Made by a program: the position numbers and the translations under genes. Below are positions 20,654 through 29,480 of a DNA stretch of 32,769 nucleotides, in pieces. Source of the DNA: Candidatus Bathyarchaeota archaeon (GTDB taxonomy: Archaea > Thermoproteota > Bathyarchaeia > Bathyarchaeales > Bathycorpusculaceae). Positions within the stretch are counted from its first letter, which is position 1; every line of letters starts with the position of its first letter. Under the pieces are notes generated by a model. It was given only the letters and a program-made list of their open reading frames with translations. It was not told the origin of the DNA and made no database searches. Location of the stretch: assembly GCA_003133625.1 (NCBI GenBank), contig PKYH01000090.1, forward strand, positions 1,752 through 34,520, read 5' to 3'.

Positions 20654-21480
20654 TCTCCAATTACGGCTTCAGGAAATTCAAGAACAGACTTTTCTTTATT
20701 CTCTGCGCTGCATGCGTTGTTATAGCGATCACTCCTTTACTAAGCATACTATACGAGGTAATTGTGAGAGGGGCACCGCAAATTAGCCTCAATTTCTTGA
20801 CTCAAAGTACCTCTGGCGGCGGCATTGGACCAGCAATACAGGGCACGTTGATTCTGATTGGGTTAACAAGCCTCATTGGAATCCCCCTAGGAATACTATC
20901 GGGTGTTTACCTTGCCGAATTTGGAAACAACAAGTATGCAGCCACCATGCGCACAGTCAACGATATATTAACCGAGTTTCCGTCGATAGTTGTTGGAATA
21001 ACAGTTTACGGCGTAATAGTTATCGCGCTTATTGGGGAGTACTCGGCGATTGCAGGTGCAATCGCGCTTTCCTTCATCTTAATCCCCATAGTTGCCCGAA
21101 CAACAGAGGAATCCCTAAAGTTGGTGCCGAATAATGTACGAGAAGCCTCACTTGCTCTGGGGGTTCACAAGTGGCGAACTACCCTCAGCGTCGTATTACC
21201 AGCAGCTAAAAGCGGCTTGGTAACTGGTACACTGCTTGCAGTCGCCAGAATCGCAGGCGAAACCGCACCATTAATTATGACGATTTTAGGTAACAGGTAC
21301 TTCTTCCAAGGTTTAACACAGCCTATGGCTGCTTTACCGCTTGAAATCTGGCGGGACTCATTACAGCCACAAGTTAGTTTGCAGGCGCAGGGTTGGGGAG
21401 CAGCCTTAATTCTGATTCTTATAGTATTAAGCCTGAATATCGCAGTTAGAATAGCAAGCATAGGTCGACTTAAAAAATGA
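20650..21480 (+). CDS. pstA: Phosphate ABC transporter permease PstA
   Basis: In-frame upstream of GTG 20764: [49 protein letters not shown] (expected TM1), with GGGAGG at 20635-20640 and ATA at 20650-20652; downstream permease motif. Confidence 0.9.
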   Translation: MISNYGFRKFKNRLFFILCAACVVIAITPLLSILYEVIVRGAPQISLNFLTQSTSGGGIGPAIQGTLILIGLTSLIGIPLGILSGVYLAEFGNNKYAATMRTVNDILTEFPSIVVGITVYGVIVIALIGEYSAIAGAIALSFILIPIVARTTEESLKLVPNNVREASLALGVHKWRTTLSVVLPAAKSGLVTGTLLAVARIAGETAPLIMTILGNRYFFQGLTQPMAALPLEIWRDSLQPQVSLQAQGWGAALILILIVLSLNIAVRIASIGRLKK

Positions 21481-22289
21481 CAAGCATGAACAGCACTCAA
21501 GATAAAGCGGTAAACCAACAACCTATCGATTTAGACATGAAAATGCAGAGCATAGGCTTAAACGCTTGGTTTGGAGCAAAACAAGTTTTAAAAGACATAA
21601 ACTTAAACGTCAAAGCCAACGCAGTAACAGCCATAATTGGGCCCTCAGGATGCGGTAAATCAACGTTCATACGATGCCTAAACAGAATGCACGAACTTGT
21701 TTCAGGCGCCAAAACGTCAGGCCAAGTGCTATTAGACGGCAAAAACATTTACGAAAAACAGGTTGACCCGGTACAGATTCGCCGAAGAGTAGGCATGGTT
21801 TTTCAAAAGCCAAACCCATTCCCCACAATGTCTATTTACGATAACGTAGCGGCAGGATTAAGGTTAACTGGAACCAAGAAAGGAAAGAACCTGGATGAGG
21901 TAGTCAAGCGTAGCCTTGAGCAGGCGACCCTTTGGGCTGAGGTGAAAGACGATTTGAAGAAGCCGGGCACAAGTATTTCAGGAGGGCAGCAACAGCGGTT
22001 GTGTATTGCACGGGCTATTGCTTTGCAGCCTGAGGTTATTTTGATGGATGAGCCATGTTCAGCGTTGGACCCTATTGCCACCGCTAAAATTGAGAAGTTG
22101 GTGGTGGGGCTTAAGCGTGATTACACCGTTGTTATTGTAACACATAACATGCAGCAAGCGTCCAGAGTATCAGATTACACAGCTTTTTTCTACTTAGGTG
22201 CGCTTGTTGAGTTTGGGGCAACTAAAGACATTTTTGAGTATCCCAAGAACCCGTTAACAGAGAAATATATAACAGGAGAATTCGGATAA
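21477..22289 (+). CDS. pstB: Phosphate ABC transporter ATP-binding protein PstB
   Basis: [22 protein letters not shown] (Walker A), [45 protein letters not shown] overlap with pstA stop. Confidence 0.97.
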   Translation: MTSMNSTQDKAVNQQPIDLDMKMQSIGLNAWFGAKQVLKDINLNVKANAVTAIIGPSGCGKSTFIRCLNRMHELVSGAKTSGQVLLDGKNIYEKQVDPVQIRRRVGMVFQKPNPFPTMSIYDNVAAGLRLTGTKKGKNLDEVVKRSLEQATLWAEVKDDLKKPGTSISGGQQQRLCIARAIALQPEVILMDEPCSALDPIATAKIEKLVVGLKRDYTVVIVTHNMQQASRVSDYTAFFYLGALVEFGATKDIFEYPKNPLTEKYITGEFG

Positions 22290-22303
22290 AGGAGAAAAAA
22301 GCT

Positions 22304-22948
22304 ATGAGCAGAATAATTGACATGGGCTTAGAAGAACAAGCAGTCCTACTGGTTAAGATGGGCGAATTAACATTTGAAACGCTTGCCCTATCAATACGCG
22401 GCTACCTCAATGGAAAAAGTGTTCACCCGCAAGTGCGTGAAATGTCAGATATGCTCGTTTCAATGGCGGATAAGGTTGAAGATAAAACCTTTGAGTTAAT
22501 CGTCCGGTTCCAGCCAGTCGCCTCTGACCTTAGAACAATAAAATCCTACATGAAAATAGGCTATGACTTTGCAAGATACGGAAGATACGCCCTTGACATA
22601 TCATACATTAACGACCAGCTAAACGGTTTAAAAGAATGCGAAGCTTGGGCAAAAGACTACATTGAAGAAATGAGCGAAAAAGTACTCATGATGGTTAAGA
22701 TAAGCGTTGATTCCCTTAGAAAACTCGACATAACCCTCGCCAAAACCATCTCCGAAACCGAACTTGAAGTCGACAAAATGTATTTTGATTATCTTCACAG
22801 GCTAATTGGTGCAGAGCAGGCTAAGAGTAAATGCGTAATTTCCAGCGCACTAATGACCCGGTATTTGGAGCGGATAGCTGACCACGCCACTTACGTTTGC
22901 GAATCAATCGTGTACATAGTAACAGGTGAAAAAATAACCCTAAGATAA
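22304..22948 (+). CDS. phoU: Phosphate signalling protein PhoU
   Basis: Helical repeats with ...RFQPVASDLRTIKSYMKIGYDFARYGRYALDI and ALMTRYLERIADHATYVCESIVYIVTG. Confidence 0.93.
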   Translation: MSRIIDMGLEEQAVLLVKMGELTFETLALSIRGYLNGKSVHPQVREMSDMLVSMADKVEDKTFELIVRFQPVASDLRTIKSYMKIGYDFARYGRYALDISYINDQLNGLKECEAWAKDYIEEMSEKVLMMVKISVDSLRKLDITLAKTISETELEVDKMYFDYLHRLIGAEQAKSKCVISSALMTRYLERIADHATYVCESIVYIVTGEKITLR

Positions 22949-22954
22949 CAAGCC

Positions 22955-24522
22955 TTAATCTCTTAATGGCATTTCAATGATGAAGGTTGTTCCTTTCCCA
23001 ACTTCGGTTTCAAAACTGATATGCCCGTTTAAAGCTTCTACCAGTTTCTTCACTACAGCTAAGCCGAATCCTTGACCTTTAGATTTAGTAGTGAATAATG
23101 GCTTGAAAATTTTCTCTTTACCCGCATCAGGAATTCCAACTCCAGTATCGGAGATTGCGATTATGACTGTTTTTGCTCTTGGAAAAGCATTTATTGTTAG
23201 TTCTCCGCCTTTTTCCTGCATGGCTTGGATGCCGTTAACAGTCAGGTTTGTCAGTATCCGCTGTATAAATGAAGGGTCAGTTTTAAGTGTTGGAAAAGGC
23301 TTCTCTACCAAGTAAGAAACTTTAATGTTATCTGGAAAATCTAATGCTGATATTAAACTTTGAATTATTTCTTCAAGGTTTGTTTCTTGGACGACAGGGG
23401 ATAGAGGTTTAGCGTAATCCTGCAAGTCAGTAACAATTTTGTTGATGTACATCGTTTGTTCTTCGATGCTGAGGATGCTTTCAGTGATTTTTTTCTTTTC
23501 TGCACTTTCAGGTAACGCCTTTAATTCTTCTTCTGCTAAGTATAATTCGCCGATAATGGATTGTAGAGGGTTACGAATGTCGTGACCTATCATTCCTGCA
23601 GTTTCTCCGATGGCGGCTAAGCGTTCAACGCCTTTTAGTTTTTCAGTGCGGATTTTAACTAGTTCTTCAAGACGTTTGGTGTACTGCTCCAATGTGCCTT
23701 GAAGTCTTTTGCGTTCTGTAATGTCCTTGGCAAATACTGAGATTCCATTTCCTGTTGGGTAAACCTGAATTTCAAAAATAGTGTTGCCATTAACTTTACG
23801 AAGCGTATCGATAAAAGTTCGAGATTTATGCGTCCTCATCACTTCAAGATATATCCCGACTGCTTTCCTTGTTGTCTTGTCCTTTCCAAATACTTCGTAA
23901 AAATGTTTTCTTATAGCGTTTTCAGCGCTGATTCCGGTGAATTTTTCGCTTGCTTTATTCCAATAGGTAAACTTCAAGCAGGAATCTAAAGCAAAGAAAG
24001 GATTAGTTATGCTGTTGGCGAGTTGTTTGTATTGCTTTTCGCTTTGCTTTAAGGCTTGTTCAGTTTTCTTGCGTTGAGTTATATCTTTGATTATCATGGC
24101 GAAATAGCCTTTCTCTGGGCAGTAAGCGTTAACTGCAAACCATTTGCCTAAAGTTTTGCAATACCGTTCAAATGTTAGATTTTTACCTGTCAGGGTGACT
24201 CTACCGCAGGTTCCTATCCAGTCAAAGGGGTCATTTTTTAAGCTTGGAATCACCTCGGTGATTTTTCTTCCAATACCTGGTTTGCCGTTTAACTTAGTGA
24301 GTCGCCTATAGGCTTCGTTTGCATCAGCGAAGATGTAGTCAACAGGTTTTCCATACTGGTCTAATATTACTTTGCAATAGGCAAAACCATCATTCATGTG
24401 CAAAAATAAACCGCCATATCTACTTTGATTTTTTGATAGAGGTTGCTCTCCTTTCTCAGGGTTAGAAACGGAATCAGCGCTTGGTTTTCCTTTTTTTGAA
24501 TGAGAATACCAGTATCTGTCAT
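22955..24522 (-). CDS. PAS-domain sensor histidine kinase; 5' end crosses an A7 run with -1 frame change
   Basis: PAS domains, H-box GETAGMIGHDIRNPLQSIIGELYLAEEE, ATPase motifs (TDPSFIQRILTNLTVNGIQAM; ISDTGVGIPDAGKEKIFKPLFTTKSKGQGFGLAVVKKLVEALNGHI). ORF track stops at 24403 inside the first PAS domain; upstream GKPSADSVSNPEKGEQPLSKNQSRYGGLFLHMNDGF joins ATG 24522 (MTDTGILIQKK) only by a frame change at 24491-24497. Confidence 0.88.
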
Positions 24523-24550
24523 TAATTATTCACTCTTCTCAATAAAGGGA

Positions 24551-24560
24551 CAATTTATAA
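24551..24560 (-). promoter_or_regulatory. TATA-like box for histidine kinase gene
   Basis: TTATAAATTG on minus strand, about 30 nt before ATG 24522. Confidence 0.45.
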
Positions 24561-24757
24561 CAATCAAGCCTACTTCGCAGTTTCCTGAAATTAACTGCGT
24601 CAGCTCATATTTCTTATGACGCAATGAGCTTCTTTAGCTTTTCTATCAAATGCAATTTTCAATTAAGTTAACTCAAGTTTTCACCATATTAATCGTTGTT
24701 TTTCTTACCAAAATGGCATAACGTTCAAAAGCAACACTTTAACCAAACATTAGAATA

Positions 24758-25381
24758 ATGATACCTATTCTGAATGTTAATTGGCAAAGCCCTCCAGCCA
24801 ACTATTACCTCAGCGAACGCGATGCTGATGTGTTAGCGCTAATAGAAAATGAAGACTTGGCTATATTCACATTCGATGGGATAAAACGGAGAACAGGACT
24901 GCATTCCGAAACGCTGTCTCGCATCCTAAGCCGACTGGAACAAGAGGGAATTGTGAAAAAAGAACCCGAAGGCTACCGCGTTACCCCAAAAATCACTAAA
25001 CTAAAACTTAACCAGGCGCGCAATGAAGAACCAACAACGCCTCTTATTCAAACTTTCCTTCCATCAGACCTCATGACGCAACAACTTATCTTGGCGCTTA
25101 AAGGCAAATGGTTCGGTTTGCTCCGTTGGCTGGGCATGTCAGAAAACAATCAAGGCGTCACTTTGAAGTGGATCACGGAAGACGGCGGAATCCAAATAGC
25201 CGCAAACATTCAAGGAACAGCGCTTAACATAGACGCCAAATTCTTAACAAACAACAACCTTAACTTGGCGTTGAAGGCTTCTTATCAGCTTATGGCGAAC
25301 ATCGGCAAGCTTTGCCAAGGCTCACATGCAGCAAGGAACGTGGCTTATTATGGCGGCTCAGGTTTTATGATGCCGACTTAA
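24758..25381 (+). CDS. Winged-helix transcriptional regulator
   Basis: LSERDADVLALIENEDLAIFTFDGIKRRTGLHSETLSRILSRLEQEGIVKKEPEGYRVTPK. Confidence 0.75.
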   Translation: MIPILNVNWQSPPANYYLSERDADVLALIENEDLAIFTFDGIKRRTGLHSETLSRILSRLEQEGIVKKEPEGYRVTPKITKLKLNQARNEEPTTPLIQTFLPSDLMTQQLILALKGKWFGLLRWLGMSENNQGVTLKWITEDGGIQIAANIQGTALNIDAKFLTNNNLNLALKASYQLMANIGKLCQGSHAARNVAYYGGSGFMMPT

Positions 25382-25443
25382 GTTTTTGTGACTAACTCCA
25401 GCTGTTCCTTAGTCAACAAATACCCTTTTGCTATAGTACCTTA

Positions 25444-26388
25444 TTGGTGAAAAACAAAATGAGTCAACTAGCTAATCCGTTAGAAGTTTTGAAATCACTC
25501 TCGGAAGCAACAAGCATGCTAATCAAGAAAATCTCAGAGTCAATTGTTAGCGTAAAAGCGCAAATGTCACGCGGCACAGGCGTCATCTTAACCAAAGACG
25601 GCTACATCGTCACCTGCAACCATGTTCTCGCAGGATGCAACGCGGTCAAAATAGGTCAAGGAGAAAAAACATTCAACACAAAAATTGTTGGAACAGACCC
25701 ATACAATGACCTTGCTTTGTTAAAGGCGGAGATAGGGGAATTTACACCCATAGAAATGGGCGATTCAGAAAAACTAAGCGTAGGCCAATACGTTTTGGCT
25801 ATTGCTAACCCATTCAATCGGCAGCAGCCAACTGCTACAACAGGCATCGTGACAAGCGTAAACAGCACGCTTAGAGGCTGGCGTGGAACACAAATGGAAA
25901 ACATAATCGCCACCGACGCACAACTTAATCCAGGCTTCAGCGGCGGACCACTTGTGGACGTGGAAGGCAGAATCATCGGCATAAACACGGCTTATGTTTG
26001 GCAAAGAGGCATCGCTATACCCATAAACAAGATAAAAGCAGTCGCTGATAGGCTAATGACTGGAAGAGTAGCCCAAAAAGGTTACCTTGGCATAATCGCT
26101 AACACCGTTGCCATCCCGCAGGAAATCGCTGAGCAAGCAGGCTTAGAACAAGAAAGCGGAGTAATGATCTTTTCAGTTGAACCAAGCTCACCGGCACGTA
26201 AAGCAGGCTTAGCCATGGGCGACGTACTAGTCAAATTCAACGGCAAACCCGTCACCGACTTCTACGACCTACCGAGATTACTCGCTGAAGACGTGATAGG
26301 TAAAGAAACCAAGCTAACCATCATCCGACGAGAAAACCTAATCGAATTAACAATTATCCCAACCGTTCACGGAGGCGAAGAAGAATGA
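25444..26388 (+). CDS. HtrA/DegP-like S1C trypsin-like protease with PDZ domain
   Basis: GTGVILTKDGYIVTCNHVLAG (His), NDLALLKAE (Asp), DAQLNPGFSGGPLVDVEGRIIGINTA (Ser), PDZ ...GVMIFSVEPSSPARKAGLAMGDVLVKFNGKPV. Confidence 0.95.
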   Translation: MVKNKMSQLANPLEVLKSLSEATSMLIKKISESIVSVKAQMSRGTGVILTKDGYIVTCNHVLAGCNAVKIGQGEKTFNTKIVGTDPYNDLALLKAEIGEFTPIEMGDSEKLSVGQYVLAIANPFNRQQPTATTGIVTSVNSTLRGWRGTQMENIIATDAQLNPGFSGGPLVDVEGRIIGINTAYVWQRGIAIPINKIKAVADRLMTGRVAQKGYLGIIANTVAIPQEIAEQAGLEQESGVMIFSVEPSSPARKAGLAMGDVLVKFNGKPVTDFYDLPRLLAEDVIGKETKLTIIRRENLIELTIIPTVHGGEEE

Positions 26389-26528
26389 TAAATCGTTCTC
26401 CACTAGAGCTTGAACCGCCAGAACCACTGCGACCGCCACCACTTCGGCGTTCACCTTACCCGATGCCACAAATAAACAGTGCAAGCGCTGTTGCTTCAAT
26501 GGCTCCTTTTCCTTCCGTTTTCGATTAG
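26385..26528 (+). CDS. Small proline-rich 47-aa ORF overlapping the protease stop (not in ORF track)
   Basis: MINRSPLELEPPEPLRPPPLRRSPYPMPQINSASAVASMAPFPSVFD*; GGAGG at 26371-26375, 9 nt before ATG; ATGA overlap. Confidence 0.5.
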   Translation: MINRSPLELEPPEPLRPPPLRRSPYPMPQINSASAVASMAPFPSVFD

Positions 26529-26548
26529 GCAAAGGAGCAATTTTTTTT
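26502..26548 (+). terminator. Intrinsic-like terminator hairpin with T-run
   Basis: GCTCCTTT (26502-26509) pairs with AAAGGAGC (26531-26538), then AA and TTTTTTTT (26541-26548). Confidence 0.6.
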
Positions 26549-26598
26549 ATTTTTTCTATAACGTCCTAACCAACATACATAGTTAAGCCTGAGCAAAT

Positions 26599-26626
26599 GC
26601 TCTGAGCATGAAATTTGTCTCAGAGC
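26599..26626. other. Inverted repeat upstream of AbiE-like pair
   Basis: GCTCTGAG / CTCAGAGC perfect 8-bp arms, 12-nt loop. Confidence 0.5.
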
Positions 26627-26637
26627 GCAAAGTTAAT

Positions 26638-26658
26638 TTATTACTATAATAGTAATAA
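26638..26658. promoter_or_regulatory. 21-bp perfect palindrome, candidate operator of AbiEi/AbiEii-like pair
   Basis: TTATTACTAT A ATAGTAATAA, ending 5 nt before ATG 26664. Confidence 0.65.
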
Positions 26659-26663
26659 TTTTT

Positions 26664-27290
26664 ATGTTATATCATGAATTATGGAATGTTCTGTGGAGTT
26701 GGAAGAAGGAGTTCACTGTGAAAGAATTTACTTCAACATTCGCTAGTCCTGATGCCAACAAAATTTTACATGACATGACCAAAAAGGGATTATTGGAGAG
26801 AGTTGGATGGGGCAAATACAAGGTCAATTCTTCAGAGGAGTATCTTGCTAAAAGAACCAACATAGCTGGTTCATACGATTTGTTAAAAGAAGCAAACATG
26901 CGTTATGCTTTGACTGGACCGGATGCTGTGTTCTTCTGGACCAAAGGCGGCTATCAAACTGATAGGTTTTTTGGTTTTTATCCGATCCATTTGAAAGTTG
27001 AGAAGCAGGATTTGAGCAAGTGGAAGAGGTTCTTTAATTGCAGAAAAAAGAGGTTTTACATTGAAGGCAAGCCTTCGAAGCAGACGTTGTTTGGAGTATT
27101 CTACGTGTTGTATTCCGAAGTTGGTTTTGAAGATGAAGAAGTAGGTGGCTTCTGTGTCACGCCGTTAAGAGAGACTGTTGAATTTTGCCAGAAGAATATT
27201 TACTCTTTTGAGCCAGCTTTGGAAATGTTGGACGAGATGTACAGACTGGGGTTAAATGTAAGGTATATGGAAGCAAAGACGAATGTATAG
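26664..27290 (+). CDS. AbiEi-like winged-helix antitoxin/regulator (putative)
   Basis: Winged-helix-like N-terminus (SWKKEFTVKEFTSTFASPDANKILHDMTKKGLLERVGWGKYKV), then an AbiEi-like region (YALTGPDAVFFWTKGGYQ); 9-nt gap to a nucleotidyltransferase-like gene. Confidence 0.65.
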   Translation: MLYHELWNVLWSWKKEFTVKEFTSTFASPDANKILHDMTKKGLLERVGWGKYKVNSSEEYLAKRTNIAGSYDLLKEANMRYALTGPDAVFFWTKGGYQTDRFFGFYPIHLKVEKQDLSKWKRFFNCRKKRFYIEGKPSKQTLFGVFYVLYSEVGFEDEEVGGFCVTPLRETVEFCQKNIYSFEPALEMLDEMYRLGLNVRYMEAKTNV

Positions 27291-27299
27291 TGATTTTGC

Positions 27300-27998
27300 A
27301 TGGAGTTTGTAAAGAGAGAGAATGAAATAATGCTGACCCTTAACAGATTCGTAGAGGAAGCGGTGGATTTTGTTGTGGTTGGGGGTTATGCAGTCAGTGG
27401 GTTGGGTGTCCACAGGTTTTCTGTGGATTGCGATGTTGTTATATCAAAAAGCGAGATGGGTAAGGTCGAGGGGTTCCTACAAAGATATGGTTTTGAGAGG
27501 AATGTTGAGAAAACAGGGTTTGATGAAACATACGCTGGTGAATTCTTTAGCTACCAAAAGAAAGTGGGAGAGCTTCCAGTCACTTTTGATCTTCTTGTAG
27601 GAAGTTTGGTCTGCAGAACTACTGGTGCCGCTTGGAGTTTTGATTATATAAAGAAATATTCGGTTGACACGGCTATCGCAGGAATTGAAACGGTTGTTAA
27701 CTGCAGAATTCCGGAGAAGGAATTGATGATTGCGTTCAAGATTCATTCAGCAAGAAGAACGGATGTGCGAGACATAATCATGCTGACGGAGACCGCAGAC
27801 TTGGAGAAGGTGCTGGCTCATCTGAAAAGAGGCAAAATGGAACTGTTGAAGATGCAGGTTAGCAACATAATGGAAATGATGAATGATGTTAAACTGATTG
27901 ACTCGTTGAAAGGTGTATTTAGGCTAACTGCTGATGTGAAAAAGCAAATTGAATGTGCTCAAAAGAATATTGAAAGTCTTTTGAAAAGGCTTAGCTAG
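27300..27998 (+). CDS. Nucleotidyltransferase-fold protein (AbiEii/MNT-like, putative toxin)
   Basis: FVVVGGYAVSGLGVHRFSVDCDVVI (GG...D-x-D core), FDLLVG, ELMIAFKIHSARRTDVRDIIML. Confidence 0.75.
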   Translation: MEFVKRENEIMLTLNRFVEEAVDFVVVGGYAVSGLGVHRFSVDCDVVISKSEMGKVEGFLQRYGFERNVEKTGFDETYAGEFFSYQKKVGELPVTFDLLVGSLVCRTTGAAWSFDYIKKYSVDTAIAGIETVVNCRIPEKELMIAFKIHSARRTDVRDIIMLTETADLEKVLAHLKRGKMELLKMQVSNIMEMMNDVKLIDSLKGVFRLTADVKKQIECAQKNIESLLKRLS

Positions 27999-28050
27999 TT
28001 GCTGACTGTAAATCACCTTATAAGCAGATTCTGACTATCCACTAGTCAAA

Positions 28051-28455
28051 GTGGTTCGCATGCATGCTTGGCTAGCCTTCCTTATTGGAGTTTTAGTAGC
28101 AATTGGGGCATTCCTCTTTTTTGCAGCCCTTTCAGGAACAACGTATTATGGGATAGCTATTCAGGTTGAAGTGACCCTTGCAGTAACCCTCTTTGTCATT
28201 GCGTTGATTGTAGGGTGGATATTCTATGTAGGAGTCAAGGCTCAGTATAGGCAGATAAAAACAGGCGAAGAAGCCTTAATCGGCGCCAAAGGCATAGCAG
28301 CAACTGACCTTAAACCTAAAGGTGAAGTCCGCGTTATGGGCGAGTTCTGGCAAGCCACCGCCAAAGACACAACAATAGCCGTCGGTCAAGTGGTGGAAGT
28401 CATGGGCATGGAAGGCATGTTCCTTGTAGTAAAACCAGCCGAGCAAAAAGCTTAA
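28051..28455 (+). CDS. NfeD-like membrane protein (short form, OB-fold C-terminus)
   Basis: Two TM segments, then EEALIGAKGIAATDLKPKGEVRVMGEFWQATAKDTTIAVGQVVEVMGMEGMFLVVKP; next to SPFH gene. Confidence 0.85.
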   Translation: MVRMHAWLAFLIGVLVAIGAFLFFAALSGTTYYGIAIQVEVTLAVTLFVIALIVGWIFYVGVKAQYRQIKTGEEALIGAKGIAATDLKPKGEVRVMGEFWQATAKDTTIAVGQVVEVMGMEGMFLVVKPAEQKA

Positions 28456-28494
28456 CTCTCCGGAATGCAGAATAGCTTATTGAGGGTGTGAAAG

Positions 28495-29358
28495 TTGGTT
28501 GACGTTCTAACTCCTATCATCGGTTTCATAGCTTTCGTAGTTGCAATTTTCCTGTTAAGCGGCATCCGCGTGCTAAAAGAATGGGAAAGGATGCCAGTTT
28601 TAAGGCTTGGACGATATGTAGGCTTGAAAGGTCCAGGAATCATTTATCTTATTCCAATAATTGACAGGGCACCCATGAAAATCTCCACGAGGCTAGACAC
28701 TATACAATTCCGCACAGAATCAACCTTAACCAAGGACAACGTTCCCGTAAACGTTGATTCAGTGTTATACATGAAGCCCGTGGATTTGGAGAAAGCTGTT
28801 CTGGCCGTTGAGAACTATTTTCAAGCCACACAGCTAGCTTCACAAACTACCCTCAGGGAAGTAATAGGCAAGGTCACACTCAACGAGTTACTCGCGGAAC
28901 GGGAAAAAGTTGGGGCCCACCTGCGCGAGATCATTGACGAAAAAACTGAGGCCTGGGGAATAAAAGCCACTGCAGTCGAAGTGAGAGACGTCATAATACC
29001 CAGCAACCTTCAAGACGCAATGTCCCGCCAAGCGCAAGCTGAACGAGAACGCATGGCAAGAGTAACCCTAGCTACAGCTGAATTTGAGGCAGCGGGAAAA
29101 ATGATTGAAGCAGCAAAAATGTATGAGGCAAGCCCAGAAGGCCTAAGACTTAGGTGGATGAACATACTCTACGAGCTAGGTCAGCAATCACAAACAAACA
29201 CCATAATGCTGATCCCGGCAGTCATGCCGGAAGCGGGCTGGCCTCCAGTTGGAACCTACGGCTTCAAAGACCTAACTAAGGCACAACAGGACATGGCGGC
29301 AAAGAAGAAACCAATGGCAAACCAAGAACTGCCACAACAACCCGAACAACCAGAGTAA
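28495..29358 (+). CDS. SPFH-domain slipin/stomatin-like protein
   Basis: SGIRVLKEWERMPVLRLGRYVGLKGPGIIYLIPIIDRAPMKISTRLDTIQFRTESTLTKDNVPVNVDSVLYMKPVDLEKAVLAVENY...LREVIGKVTLNELLAEREKVGAHLREIID. Confidence 0.95.
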   Translation: MVDVLTPIIGFIAFVVAIFLLSGIRVLKEWERMPVLRLGRYVGLKGPGIIYLIPIIDRAPMKISTRLDTIQFRTESTLTKDNVPVNVDSVLYMKPVDLEKAVLAVENYFQATQLASQTTLREVIGKVTLNELLAEREKVGAHLREIIDEKTEAWGIKATAVEVRDVIIPSNLQDAMSRQAQAERERMARVTLATAEFEAAGKMIEAAKMYEASPEGLRLRWMNILYELGQQSQTNTIMLIPAVMPEAGWPPVGTYGFKDLTKAQQDMAAKKKPMANQELPQQPEQPE

Positions 29359-29480
29359 ACAAACCTTTTTCTTTCTTTTCCTTTTTTGTCGGCAGACCCA
29401 GAAGCGTTTGAACTTATTGAATTTGTAACTGAAAAAGATGAGCTTTTGGCTTGAATCGGGAGCAAAAACAAGAAAAACAT

